Assembly (NCBI RefSeq): GCF_964340395.1
Contig: NC_135549.1
Coordinates: 24,697,342-24,761,341, forward strand
Direction: 5' to 3'
DNA length: 64,000 nt
Origin: Glandiceps talaboti
Lineage: Eukaryota > Hemichordata > Enteropneusta > Spengelidae
In this document: piece after piece, positions 26,205 to 37,554 of the stretch
How positions within the stretch are numbered: the first letter of the stretch is position 1
How the letters are laid out: the number at the start of each line of letters is the position of its first letter
Position numbers and translations under genes: made by a program
Notes under the pieces: generated by a model
Told to the model about the DNA's origin: nothing
Database searches by the model: none
What the model saw: the letters and a program-made list of their open reading frames with translations, nothing else

Positions 26205-26318
26205 GACTTTGGGGCAATATTACCAATTTCTTCAACTGCAAAGAGGAGAGTCTTTAAATTCTTTGCCACTGTGGTCACTCTGTCAGCGTCTATCATTACT
26301 GAAAGCTCATACAGAATC
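26205..26318 (-). CDS. possible exon, unrecognised
   Basis: Between a TTACAG acceptor and a GTAAGA donor on the minus strand lies an open block reading ILYELSVMIDADRVTTVAKN then LKTLLFAVEEIGNIAPK. It may belong to one of the transposase relics upstream on the same strand, but no family was recognised. Confidence 0.3.
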
Positions 26319-26457
26319 TGTAAAACAATATAATTGCAGGATTATTACAAACATCTTATGATTGTGAAGTGTTTCTTGACAGACAAGGTTTTGAATATTA
26401 TCGTTCGTGAGATGAACAGATATGCTGTACAGACCAGACCATCTATGCTATTAAAAA

Positions 26458-26900
26458 TCATTTGACGATTGTAACTGCAGTACTTCCTTTTTTCAACTTT
26501 AGGTTAGTTTGCACCCTCTTATTATATGATTTCACTTTCTTTAGGATTGATTTATTGCTGTCCACTTGCCCTTTCAAGGATATGGTCACCCGTTTTATTT
26601 TTATTTTCGTATTGTGTTTGGCTATGTGTTTGCATTTACAACTTGTACAGTTCCCTTTACATGCACATTTTATCAGTTCCCTGCAAGACTTTGAGACTTC
26701 TGGAATTCTTATCCACACTGGTGTCCACAATTCTGACACTATAGTCCAAGAAAAATCACCTGGGGAAGGCATTGCTTGCCATGTTTGGGTGCTTGTTGTC
26801 TGTATTCCAGCTTGGCATATTGCTCTCCTAGTATGTTGGAGTAGAGCATCCTGTGTAGGTGGAAATCACCGCGCGCCATCCAGCTTGGAGGAATAACATG
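26458..26900 (-). pseudogene. transposon-associated cysteine-rich C-terminal fragment
   Basis: The minus strand carries a stretch related to the C-terminal end of a protein family common in invertebrate genomes. It has a GW-like and proline-rich lead-in (PSPGDFSW, ELWTPVW, IRIPEVSK) and then the zinc-binding-like block ELIKCACKGNCTSCKCKH. The first part, near 26900-26830, needs a frame change to join it. The family is usually found linked to mobile elements; its exact role is unknown to me. Stops and frame changes indicate a relic. It could be the tail of the P-like transposase gene upstream, but that is not shown. Confidence 0.5.
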
Positions 26901-27546
26901 CTTAAGAGAAGTCCAACTTCAAGTTCTGGGACCTCATTCCAAGGTATGAAATGCTGATACTTATTTTCATTCAGGCTCACAGAGAAAGTAATTTTTATTT
27001 GTATGTTGAAGTCTTGGAAGAGCTGATACCTCTGTTTTTTGCATTGGCTCATCATGTACATTATTCACGGTGGATGCCTGTACATATTCGAGATATGAAG
27101 TCCTTACCCGACTATCCAGGATGAATTTGAAAGACGACACCATTAGATCATATCCAAGACCAGTAATAGGTGGCTTGCTGACAAAAAAGTGCTACAACCA
27201 ATATTTATCAACTTTTATTATAATGCTACTAGTTTTGATAAGGTGGTTTTCATGAATACTTCTAAGGAGGAAAACAATGGCCATGCATAGCCTTACTATT
27301 GTAACAGCTAAAAATATTAAACATTACACTGACCTGTTATTCGATAGCCTTCTAAGGTCTCTCTGCTTAGGGACATCTTTCTTTTTCTCTACCATTAACA
27401 TATTAGGCATTGCCAAACATTCCCTTTCCCAGTCACTCAAGAAACCTAAGAAGTCATCTTGAACCACTGTAAAAAAGAAAAGGATCATTTCTTATGAACA
27501 TCTGCGAATGATCTATTTGAGAAATAAACTTTCATTGTCATCTTTC

Positions 27547-27549
27547 TTG

Positions 27550-27580
<31 letters not shown>
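27547..27580. repeat. (TGTA)n microsatellite
   Basis: Short TGTA run in a region between exons of the P-like transposase relic. Confidence 0.85.
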
Positions 27581-27581
<1 letters not shown>

Positions 27582-28386
27582 CAGTATAAAACAGTGTCAA
27601 CATGCCAAGTAATGTAAAAATGTCACTATTTAGGTGTCAAAGTGATTAATGTACATACAAGTAAATACAAATTGCCCTCACTGAATATTAATATCAACTG
27701 TTGTACAAAGCACCGAGTTAGCCTTTACCTTGAAACGCGCTATGGCTCCTGTTCTTTTTTCCTGTGCCCTCTCCCTTGAAATTTATTTGATACATTCAAG
27801 CAGTCGAAGAACTTATCAATCATTGTCACAAAATTGTCTGTTGACTTTGTATCATGCCTCCCCTTGCAAATAAATGCCTTTTGCCACATTATCACTGAGC
27901 ACCTGAAATAATGAGGTATGAAACATAAATTAAATGGTGATTTATACAATTTGTAGATTTTGGTGATCACTATTAAATCTTTGAAATAAGCAGTCACTGA
28001 ATAATCAAACATAATAAAAATCAGTTGCAAGTCAGTCAGTACAGACGAAAATGTTTGACATTACACTTTGTGACTTGTGCTGCCAATTTTACTTTCATCC
28101 GCAATGAAGGTGTGAGGTGTATGTGTTCGTGAGATATTCTTGGCAGGTATCTCAGGCCAGCAGTGCCATCAGTCCCATTGATGCCAATATCAATTCTACT
28201 AAGATTAATTAATTATGTCCATGTAATGTCCTGATGTTGATACTGTCATACATAACACACAGAGGAAAGGGGAAAAAAACATTCAGTATTGAATACATTA
28301 ATGATTTATGTAATTATGTTATGAACTATGATTTGTACCCCATGTCCTCTGTATCATTGATTTGAATGTTTATCTATGGAACTTAA

Positions 28387-31105
28387 GTGTGCAATTACTA
28401 TTATTGTATGTGCAAATACTATGTTATCATGTGCATTGAATAGTTTATTATGTGCTTACCTTAAGTTATTATGTGCATACTGTATTATTCTATGTACAGT
28501 TACTATTATTGTATGTGCAAACACTATGTTATTATGTGCATTTAATAGTTTATTATGTAGTTACTATTATGTATGTGCAAACGCTGTTATGTGCATTTAA
28601 TAGTTATGTACAGTTACTATTATTGTATGTGCAAACACTATGTTATTATGTGCATTTAATAATTTATTATGTACAGTTACTATTATTGTATGTGCTAACA
28701 CTATGTTATTATGTGCAATGAATAGTTTATTATGTACTGACCTTAAGTTATGTGCATACTGTATTATTCAATGTACAGTTACTATTATTGTATATGCTAA
28801 TGCTATGTTATTACGTGCATTAAATAGTTTATTATGTATTATCCTTAAGTTATTATGTGCATACTGTATTATTAAATTTACAGTTACTATTATTGTATGT
28901 GCAAACGCTATGTTATTATGTGCATTAAATAGTTTATTATTCACTGCTACTACTATTGTATGTGCTAACATTGTTATTATGTGCATTAAATAGTTTATTA
29001 TATGTACCAACCTTAGGTTATTATGTGCATACTATGTTATTCAATGTACAGTTACTATAATTGTATGAGCTTACATTATGTTATTATGTGCATTAAATAC
29101 TTTATTATGTACTAACCCTAAGTTATTATGTGCATACTGTATTATTCAATGTACAGTTACTATTATTGAATGTGCTAAAGCTATGTCATAACGTTAACCT
29201 GATAGTATATTATGGACAGACTTTAGGACATTATGGCCATACTCAACATAGTACTATATCATTGTTTTGTATGGAGGATTTTGAGAAAAAAAAATTGTTT
29301 CCAGGTGAACCAGAAAAAAAAAATTTTTGATCCTGTAATGGCTTGAAAAAAAAATTTGTCATGACAGACAGAAGTGAAAAAAAGAAATTGTCACAATGCA
29401 CCAGAAATGAGCAAATTTGGAAACCTTATTCTCATGTATTCTTTGGCGGCACGCCGCCATAGGCGCCGCAAATGTTTTTAATACAAGTATAAATTCCTGT
29501 TTTTTTCCAGCACTTATCATTAAAACATGCACTATATAGCTCTGCTTTAAACCCAAGTGCACACAAAGTTTTCCTTTCCTTTTCTGACCCAAGAAAACAT
29601 ATTTCAGGATTTTTGTTGCAATATCTCAATGACACAGTCAATGTCTGAAGGGGACTATTTGGTTTGTGTAAATTAAGACAATTTAAAAAAACAAGACAGG
29701 AGTCAATAAACTAGTGTTAATATCAATATATTTTTCTTTCAATATAAATCTCTTATAAAGATGTACAAATAAATCTTTCTCAAGTTGACAATAAAAATTG
29801 AGGAACAACAAATATAACGAAATACAAAAAATAATATCTTCCCTGACAACTTTGAGGAATTGACTGATTCAAAGAAAAGCAGGTTTAGTACTGATCAGAG
29901 TTGATTTTGGAACTGTTCTATAATTTAAAGTTGTAATTTAATGTAGACAGACGTCTTTCATACTAACTGCTAATTCTTCTACTTGCACAGAACAAGTTAT
30001 TTAGAGGTACAGTTGTGAACCATTGTGACATGGTATAGGTATGAACAACGCATTCAAACTTAATGACTAATTAAAAAAAAAATCGCAATGCTACTCCATT
30101 TGAAAAAAAAATTGATGCAGGACTGACAGAAAAAAAATTGCTGTCACTCTGACTGGGAAGAAAATGTGCTCCCATACCTACTTCCTCCACCCCCGAAATC
30201 ATATGGTTCTCCCCTAAGTTACAGTAGATCTTGATCTAGACGTCACTAGGCGATCTAGTTGCCGCACGAGTTGAACCCCCTGTCTGCCAGCTCCCTGCTT
30301 TCTGCCCGGACCGCCCCAAAGCTTCCCGGCACCGATTTCTTAAATCAAGTCGGTCACCCAATCTTCTGACACCAAAACTTAAATTTTCCCCACTCATGTC
30401 GAGCACATGAGAGAAAGTGACTCCCTCTGTCATGTCAAGAAACGTGCTGCCAAAGCTGACAGACCTAAATCTGACAGAACAGACTCCATGGCAGACGACA
30501 GGACGTGCTCACAAAAGGATAACACAACAGCAACTCAAGTCGGCGCGTGCGTGTTTGAATCTGAGAAAGTGTGCCCTCTAGCGGGGGATCTTAACGAAAG
30601 CCCTTAATAAACTACTATATGCACATAACGACGTAGTGTTACCGCATATAATAATAGTAACTGTACATATAATATACAGTATGCTCATGATAACTTAATA
30701 TTTGCACATAATAAAATATTTAATGCACATAATAACATAGTGTTTGCACATACAATAATAGTAACTGTACATATAATAGTACAGTAGTATGCACATAATA
30801 ATTTAATATTTGCACATAAACTATTTAATGCACATAATAACATAATGTTAGTACATACAATAATAGTAACTGTACATAATAAACTATTTAATGCACATAA
30901 TAACATGTTAGCACATACAATGATAGTAACTGTACATAAACTATTAAATGCACATAATGACAGTGTTTGCACATACAATAATAGTAACTGTACATAGAAT
31001 AATACAGTATGCACATAATAACTTAGGTAAGCACATAATAAACTATTCAATGCACATAATAACATAGTATTTGCACATACAATAATAGTACCGGTAATTG
31101 CACAC
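28387..31105. mobile_element. 2.7-kb element flanked by TTAA with inverted repeat-array arms
   Basis: TTAA stands directly outside both ends (28383-28386 and 31106-31109). The ends are inverse copies beginning GTGTGCAATTAC and continuing as long arms (about 28387-29210 and 30610-31105). Each arm is a head-to-tail array of units of roughly 50-105 bp built round GTACAGTTACTATTATTGTA and TTATTATGTGCAT; I count about nine cores on the left and six or seven on the right. The first roughly 200 bp of the two arms match almost base for base. The TTAA target is used by piggyBac and Kolobok elements. The interior shows no transposase, so it is non-autonomous. Some frames through the arms are open for over 110 codons but are repeat artefacts. 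Confidence 0.8.
29211..30610. other. interior of the TTAA element
   Basis: Two zones (about 29280-29400 and 30065-30170) carry scattered AAAAAAATTG-type words between short unique pieces. A minus-strand open stretch (29641-29432) contains several cysteines (SACFNDKCWKKTG) but is unrecognised. About 30235-30600 is unusually GC-rich for this window and has short open frames on both strands; none is recognised. Confidence 0.45.
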
Positions 31106-31660
31106 TTAAGTCAGTTGTGGCTTTCCATATTTATCTGTGCAATCACACAGAGGTAAAGTCCTATAATGAAAAAATGTGAAATAAGGCGAAATCATCACGT
31201 ACTGTCTCATCTCTTCGTCACTGTTGCCTAGATCAATGAAACCAACAAGCTCCCCAGGAGACTTTGAATACACAAGTCCAGACTTAATCTTCATCTCATC
31301 GAAAATGAGACAAACATTCTTGTGTTCTGGCATTGTTTTAAAGTCAATGTCTCCCTTAATTCTGTCAGTAATTGCTGTATTTATCCCCATACTGGCCGTA
31401 GTGAACTGAGTGTAGTCTTTTAGAGTACTTTCATGGGGAAGGATGAGATATTTTGATATTCTTATCATTTTGTAGGCACTTGGAGATTTCGCGTGCAATG
31501 CAGTGCACCATTTGATTATATGTGGGTGCCATCTCCTATGTCTGTTGGACGTTTGGGCGGCTTCCCTCTGTTGTTTCCAAAATGCATAATGTAGACTGCT
31601 CTTTTGAAAAGTTGCTGCAACTTCATCATCATTTTTGTCTTCCATCAATTTTGCATAGTT

Positions 31661-32892
31661 TGTGCGACAACACTTGATTGAAAGTATTTGTAGAAAGAAA
31701 TGTATAGAGGCGGGAAAGAGGGGCTGTGTGTTAAACTTTCATCGTGCACGAACTTGGTGGAAAATTCTAACATCATGAGACACATATAGTATACTGAGAC
31801 CAAAGCACATGATAGACTCCTGTACTATAATGATAACCAAGTAATAGTACGCTACCGCCCATAGATCTGCCTTGACGTTTCTGGGCAACAGTCGCCTCAG
31901 CACCACTGGTAGGTAGGCATAATGAACACTGTTTGGCCCAACATCCTTTGCCTAGACAGAAATGACAAAAACATGTATAATAAACAATAATCATATTGCA
32001 TCACTTTCAGAATAGAATCCAAATTTTCGTTTGCAGTGGCACATGATCACTACACACACACACACACACACATACGTACGTACGTACGTACGTACGTACA
32101 CTAATTGTGAACAGTGTAAGATGCTTATCTAATTCAAAGTCTGCTTATGAAGTTACAATGGAGGTACTTGTTTAAGCTGTTGCAGCTACATTGTAGACAA
32201 TTTCAACAAAGAAAGAAGACAACCGAGTTATTTTGTTTTATATATCAAATATTTTGATTTTATTTGAATATTTTGATTGCAGTATCAATAAATCATTGTA
32301 TGTTACTTAAATGGTCCAAGTATTATTGTAAAGTTGCAGTGGGTGTTGTGATTGATGAACTTTGTATTGAATGCATCCTGTTCTTTTGTGCAAAGATACT
32401 GAGCATGAGACAATAAGTAGATCAGATTTATCTCGCACTGTGCATCTGTGTGAACAAAATACCTTGGACTAACATGCATATTATCCCAAATAATATGATG
32501 GTGCTGGGCTGATGTAAATGAATACTGTGCACACTGGCAGTAACAGCACTTCCTCAATATTTGTAAATATCAAATAACTAATTCTCTTTTAATTGAATAG
32601 AACTTTTACAGACATGTCACATTTACACTAACCAAACACCAGTGAATGTATGCATGTCTGGAAGTACTAGTAAAAGTTTGGCTCTAAAGGGGGGGGGGGA
32701 AGCATTTATAAGTGTGCACTGCACATCACATGCATTAAATAGTGCTGCTAGGAGTATCTGTGTACTGCATAATTACAATTCTGAAAATGGCAGCTTGTTT
32801 TGATCCATTCCGTGATTCATGTGTTCCTTTGTACCAACACCACAACTTGTCCTCATATATATGATGTACAATCATTTCATACATCCATTCAT
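31661..32892. other. no supported gene; (CA)n and (ACGT)n tract
   Basis: A CA tract followed by TACGTACGTACG lies at about 32050-32100 and a G run at about 32691. I do not recognise any coding exon in the remainder. Confidence 0.5.
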
Positions 32893-34478
32893 TCATTCAA
32901 AATACCACACCAAATCAGTGTGATGTACACTGTAGGAAATCTTTAAATGATACATTGTGATCTTTTGTGTCCTATCATTGGTTTGAAACACTGGGAACGT
33001 TTTCTGCCCGACACCACAGTCTTGTTGTATACACATGACTTGTATGTGCTCCCTCAGCATACTGGAACTTGTCCACTTTCTGGTGCCGTCTTTGTTCTTC
33101 TTTCGCTTATGTTGCACACTTCGCCTAGCCTTATAATCTGCATCTCTAACTCTTATTCTATCTACCGAGTACCATAATGACCTCATAGTGGAACTGGCTA
33201 CCATTCCGCTTTCCTGACACAATGGCACACAAAACTTCAAGAATCCACTGTTGAAGGTTGGAACAGCCAGATTTACACCTAGTTTCACTTCTTCAGATCC
33301 GTGACGCTGGTCTTTTGGCAGGACGGACCAGAGACAGTGATGTAGACTTTCATTTTGATTGTGTGTGTAGCATGTTCTTGCGCCCTGGAGTAACTTTGAA
33401 TCAAACAACGACTTGTCATATGTTGTTTCACATTGATTTTTCAAGTAGGAAGCTATGATAACATTGTTTTATAAATTAAAAATTGAAAGTAAATACCCAA
33501 TCATATCCTAACAGTATTTTATAATTCATACCCAGAGTTGAAAGACAAACTGGGAAATCCACATACAGAAAGGACACTAACTATTCAACACTTTATAATC
33601 AAAATTAGTGTGTTAGTTTGTCATTGAAGTCTTTATCATTTCAGCTTACCTTTGTTACTTTTTATTGCAATACCATAGAAAACTTGAAAAGCGTTGACCA
33701 TTTGGTTTGTCAATCGGTTTCGCACTGTAAGCCCCTTACCATCAAGTTTGCCACCTGAAACCAGTAGAGATTGTAAGAAAAGTAATCAATATTTTTAAAT
33801 CCACAATATTGTCACAGTTACAAGGTGGGAGATTTAATCCTAAATCCCCTTATTGTATATGATGTGCTGCCATTGATTGCCAAACATTTCTTAATAAACA
33901 TACGTACCTCTTACCTTTGTGTTGGTCTATCAACTTTCTCAGGTGTGTCCCCATTCTTTTCTGGATATGTCCTACACAATCATGCTTTTCAACTTCAGTG
34001 CTGTCCTACGACTAGACATGTTTGACACTGCGAAATGCTGAACTATCTCCGTCACCAATGTATTCGGTATACCTGTTGACAAACACAGTGAGTCGCAACT
34101 ACTTCATTCCTTACAATGAAAGTGTATAATATTTCAATTACTTTTCTACCATGCCATCAATAAATAATCTAGACAGACACTTAACACGATTCTGAAATTA
34201 CTATATAATAGACCAAGTTTCACGGATAAGATTAGCTTTGGTGGGGTGGGGCATGTTCTTGTGTGGGCAAAAGTTTCCTACCTGAAATTCTGCCTCTCTT
34301 TTGACCTTTCAAACAGCACCCTGTTCTTCCATACTCTTTGCCGATCAATCATGATTCATTGTACATTGCGGCTCATGCTCCAAGAACCATTCCATGTATG
34401 TCATGTCCTTGGGTTTGTCTTCCCATGTTTGACATTCCCGACAGAAAGAACAACAGAGATGTTTGTCCAGCACTTTAC
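32893..34478 (-). pseudogene. Mutator-like transposase relic, four exons
   Basis: Minus-strand blocks 34478-34282, 34072-33915, 33754-33650 and about 33447-32893 are bounded by GT..AG signals. They match, in order, the conserved landmarks of the Mutator-like transposase family of invertebrates: MEWFLEHEPQCTMNH; YIGDGDSSAF and DCVGHIQKRMGTHLRKL; the GGK..GKGLTVRNRLTN block; and the C-terminal NQNESLHHCLWSVLPK with LAVPTFNSGFLKF. Stops interrupt block 1 (TGA where GGA is usual) and block 2, so it is decayed. The N-terminal part and terminal repeats were not found. It lies between a THAP exon and the P-like transposase on the same strand, possibly inserted in an intron of that gene. Confidence 0.7.
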
Positions 34479-35640
34479 CTGAATGATAAAGAAAAAAGGA
34501 CATTTTATTAATCTAATAGAGTAACCTTCAAATAATATCTTGGGAACATGGATGAGCAGTAGTAAATGTGCTAGGTAGCGAAATACAATACAAAATTCAA
34601 TGAAAATATAAGTGTGTTTCGATTCTCAGTTGACACAGTGCAGAACATGATTAGGCAAAACATTTTGTTATGTTCCAATAACCTTCAACAGCTTTTTATA
34701 GCTGACCCTTTGACTGACAAACAAACAAACAAACAAAAATTTTATTACAAATGTCGGCAATTTTATTACAAATGTCGTCAGTTTATTAAAAATGTCATGC
34801 AAAAAATTTAGATTTGATGACAGTACCACCCTATGTGATCATAATATGGCAAAATGCCTGATGCATTGTATGAATTTTGTCTTCTGAATATACATGAATG
34901 TGTCTTCTGATTACTAGCTGAAAGAAAAAAAAATTGGAATTTCATGGAAATTTATTTTAAAATCCAATCCAAAAATTGTTTTAATGGTATCTCCATTCAC
35001 CTGTCTTACACCTAAACAACTATCGAAGATGTCTTGTCAGCAACACATGGTTTGTTTTTGAGTGGAAGTAATTCGTCAAAAAATAAAATTCTGATATGGT
35101 CTGAACCACACACAAAATGTAACAAAATAATCCCACCCACCCTATTTTGAAATTGGTTGAACAACAAAAATTAAAAAAATTAAATTACTTTATTACCTAC
35201 CCTATTTTGAAATTGGACATTATTGGAACAATAAAAAAAAATACTTTAGTAGTTGCCAAGGTAAATAATTATGAAAAAAAACACTTCACAAAAGCTTGTA
35301 ACACTCTTGGCTACTAAACCGTTGAACCGTGTCAGTTCTTAGGAAAAGTTTTGATTGGGCCAAAAAATACTACTAGGAATATAAACATACTGGGAGAAAA
35401 ATAGTTGGTGTGGAGGAGGAACACCTTCTCTCTTCTTGTAAAGAATTCAAAGCTGACTAAAAACTCGTGTGAACTGATTACTTCTGTTACATTGCTTTTT
35501 GACAGAAATTGTGACATAAAAAGTAACGGGAAAACTCCATACTCGCGAGAGTGCTTTACATTTCTTGTTTCTAAATTTATCATCTACTTATAAACCATTT
35601 TACAAGCATAAACTTAGTCTCTTGGTCAAAAAAGTTCAAA
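34479..35640. other. no supported gene
   Basis: AT-rich sequence with small direct repeats (TTTTATTACAAATGTCG at about 34738 and 34759; ACCCTATTTTGAAATTGG at about 35138 and 35198). No recognisable exon. Confidence 0.5.
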
Positions 35641-35659
35641 TTCTTTGGAAAGGACTTAC

Positions 35660-36008
35660 CCGTAAATGCTCTCGCTTCTCCGGACAACTTCGTGACTGGT
35701 CACATTTCAAATAAGTGGTGGAGTTCTGTTGTGGTATCAATATCGATGGTACCGCGTTCACCCTTAGTTTTCTTCTCTTTTGAAAAGACCAAGTTTTAGA
35801 CATTTTTGTAGACACTTGGTCTTCGAACGCAGTGTGCTCAAAATGAGTACTGCATACTTCACTATATGGCGACAGTTGCCACTTTTTCCGGGTTATTTTG
35901 ACGGCTTTTATCCCTTGCCTTCTTATGGGAGCATCTTGAGGAAAGCAATGTAAGGTGATCGAATCACTGTGAGTTACTGCAGCCTCCAAAAACACAACGT
36001 CGAACCAT
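35660..36008 (-). pseudogene. THAP-domain exon with one frameshift
   Basis: Starting at the ATG complementary to 36006-36008, the minus strand reads MVRRCVFGGCSNSQ, the usual start of a THAP zinc finger (C..x..C). After a one-base frame change it continues with LHCFPQDAP, then CSTHF and finally AVPSIL, matching the family's C2CH zinc ligands and AVPT/SIF signature. THAP domains bind DNA and form the N-terminus of P-element, THAP9 and Kolobok transposases. The P-like transposase downstream on the same strand is the natural partner. The frameshift may be decay or a sequencing error. Confidence 0.7.
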
Positions 36009-37554
36009 TGTCGACTAACGGTACTGCCAAAGTGTACCGCTAGGCTAACAACACCAAGACCAGGTTGGCCTCATGGATGACATAATATTACCAATGTAAA
36101 CAACATCTTTGGCAGGGGGCAGTATGAACATACTAGTGTAAAGAAAGAAATAGAATTGCAGTGTCCCTTATATTATGAAATGTGTAGGGGGATTACTGTA
36201 ATGAAGTCATGCTGTGGATTGGATGAGATTTGGGGTATCTCATTTCCTGTGTAACACATTACAACCAGTGATAGGCAAGCAGTTACAAGCATATCTCATT
36301 ACAAACTAACTATAAACAACAGGATTGGATCTAATAATACTTGGCATCACATGTTGGAGGTACAGAGACATATATGGTATGATAAGAACAACTTTATCAC
36401 TGCTCTATGTGGAACACCAGGACAACTTGAAAAGTTGTTTGTTAATGTGGGCTATTGTGTAAAGAGGCCATAAACTGTTCACATCACTTAAAGGAATGTA
36501 ATACTTGTTTGTACTTCCAACATGCTATGTCAAATGTTATCCAGCCAATTAATTTGTTTACATTTCCAGATTGTACCAAGTTGGATGTAACTGAAATGAA
36601 TGTCAGCATATTTTAGAAACTACTCTCAGTAGTTTGTGGAAGGCTTCTTTTTCAGGTGGGCAGTTTGTTCATCATGACAGTTCACAATTTTCTGCCTAAG
36701 CATTTTACAATTAGGGCAGGTAAGATCCATTCTTCATGGAAATCCAATAGTTCCCTTTGTGCCTGCTTCCAGAAATCTGCATCAAACTGGATCCGTATCT
36801 AGTACACGGGGAAATCCACATGTGTGAAAATGATGAGATATGCAATCGAACAATTCACACCTGTCATCGCCATTTCCATTTGAACTTGACAATAGCACTT
36901 ATGGCGTGCCTTAATACACATTGTTTACACGACAAAATGCAAAAGCGCTCTCATTTTCTTTCCTTTTTATGGCCGCCATTGGTGAAAACTCTCTACTAGC
37001 TGAGAGACTCTGCACCTCTACTACAGCATCGTTAGGATCAGTTACTCCAACCCTGTCAGGAGATGCCGCTAATTTACCATTTTCCATTTTCAGAGTGAAT
37101 GGGTCTTTACAATGGTAGTTAACTGATCTTCAAACACATATATAGCAATATCTTCATGGTCATTGCGATATTATATATGCTTTAATTTTTGTTGCTCTCC
37201 AGGCTGTTCCACCTTGAAGGCAGGCGTTATTTTGTTGGTTGGATTTCAAGATCCACAAATAGTCCTTGCAACTGGTACCTGTAATCTGTCCCTTACATAC
37301 TCACCTACATATATTATTATCTTGTATGCCAATTGTATCATTTTCAATCTTGATGCATTCTTCAGCAGAAACTGAAAGCTCAGAAAGTACAATTTCCTCA
37401 GGTGACTTTGATGATTCTTCCTCTTCTTCACTTAGTTCTGAGGGAGATGTTTCAAGTATATGGTGAAGGCATGTGAAGTGGCCAATAGTGTTCAGATCTG
37501 ACTCCATTTCATCCTGGTTGAGTGTGGTATGGTTATCTGGGATGACTTCATAAG
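36009..37554. other. no firmly supported gene
   Basis: On the minus strand a serine- and glutamate-rich open stretch (37573-37301) includes SPSELSEEEEESSKSPEE and may be the acidic part of an exon, but it has no recognisable domain. Nothing else was identified. Confidence 0.35.

Larger units (their letters stand above)
27108..31660 (-). pseudogene. P-element/THAP9-like transposase, five recognisable exons
   Basis: Minus-strand exons: about 31660-31203, 28205-28070, 27902-27729, 27466-27334 and 27190-27108. The first carries WHPHIIKWCTALHAKSPSAY, LILPHESTLKDY and the RNase H-like core block LIFDEMKIKSGLVY..LVGFIDLG, diagnostic of P-element/THAP9 transposases. The second has YLPRISHEHIHLTPSLRMKV then LAAQV, matching the family's LT..S.MRV.LA.Q segment. 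The third has VLSDNVAK and, after a one-base frame change, NFVTMIDKFFDCLNV. The fourth has DDFLGFLSDWERE. Such enzymes cut and paste DNA flanked by terminal repeats. The frame change and a stop near 27743 suggest a dead copy. The intron between exons 1 and 2 holds the 2.7-kb TTAA element. A THAP exon upstream on the same strand (36008-35660) could be its N-terminus. Confidence 0.75.

Noticed and set aside
30236-30607. GC-rich open frames on both strands, suggestive of a coding exon
   Set aside because: No recognisable motif, and the overlapping frames on opposite strands are equally plausible; left undecided.
28376-31065. Cysteine- and leucine-rich open frames of up to 126 residues
   Set aside because: They follow the repeat arrays of the TTAA element arms, in both orientations, and share the repeat period.
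28387-31105. CRISPR-like regular array
   Set aside because: Units are contiguous, degenerate and AT-rich without unique spacers, form inverse arms, and lie in a eukaryotic genome.
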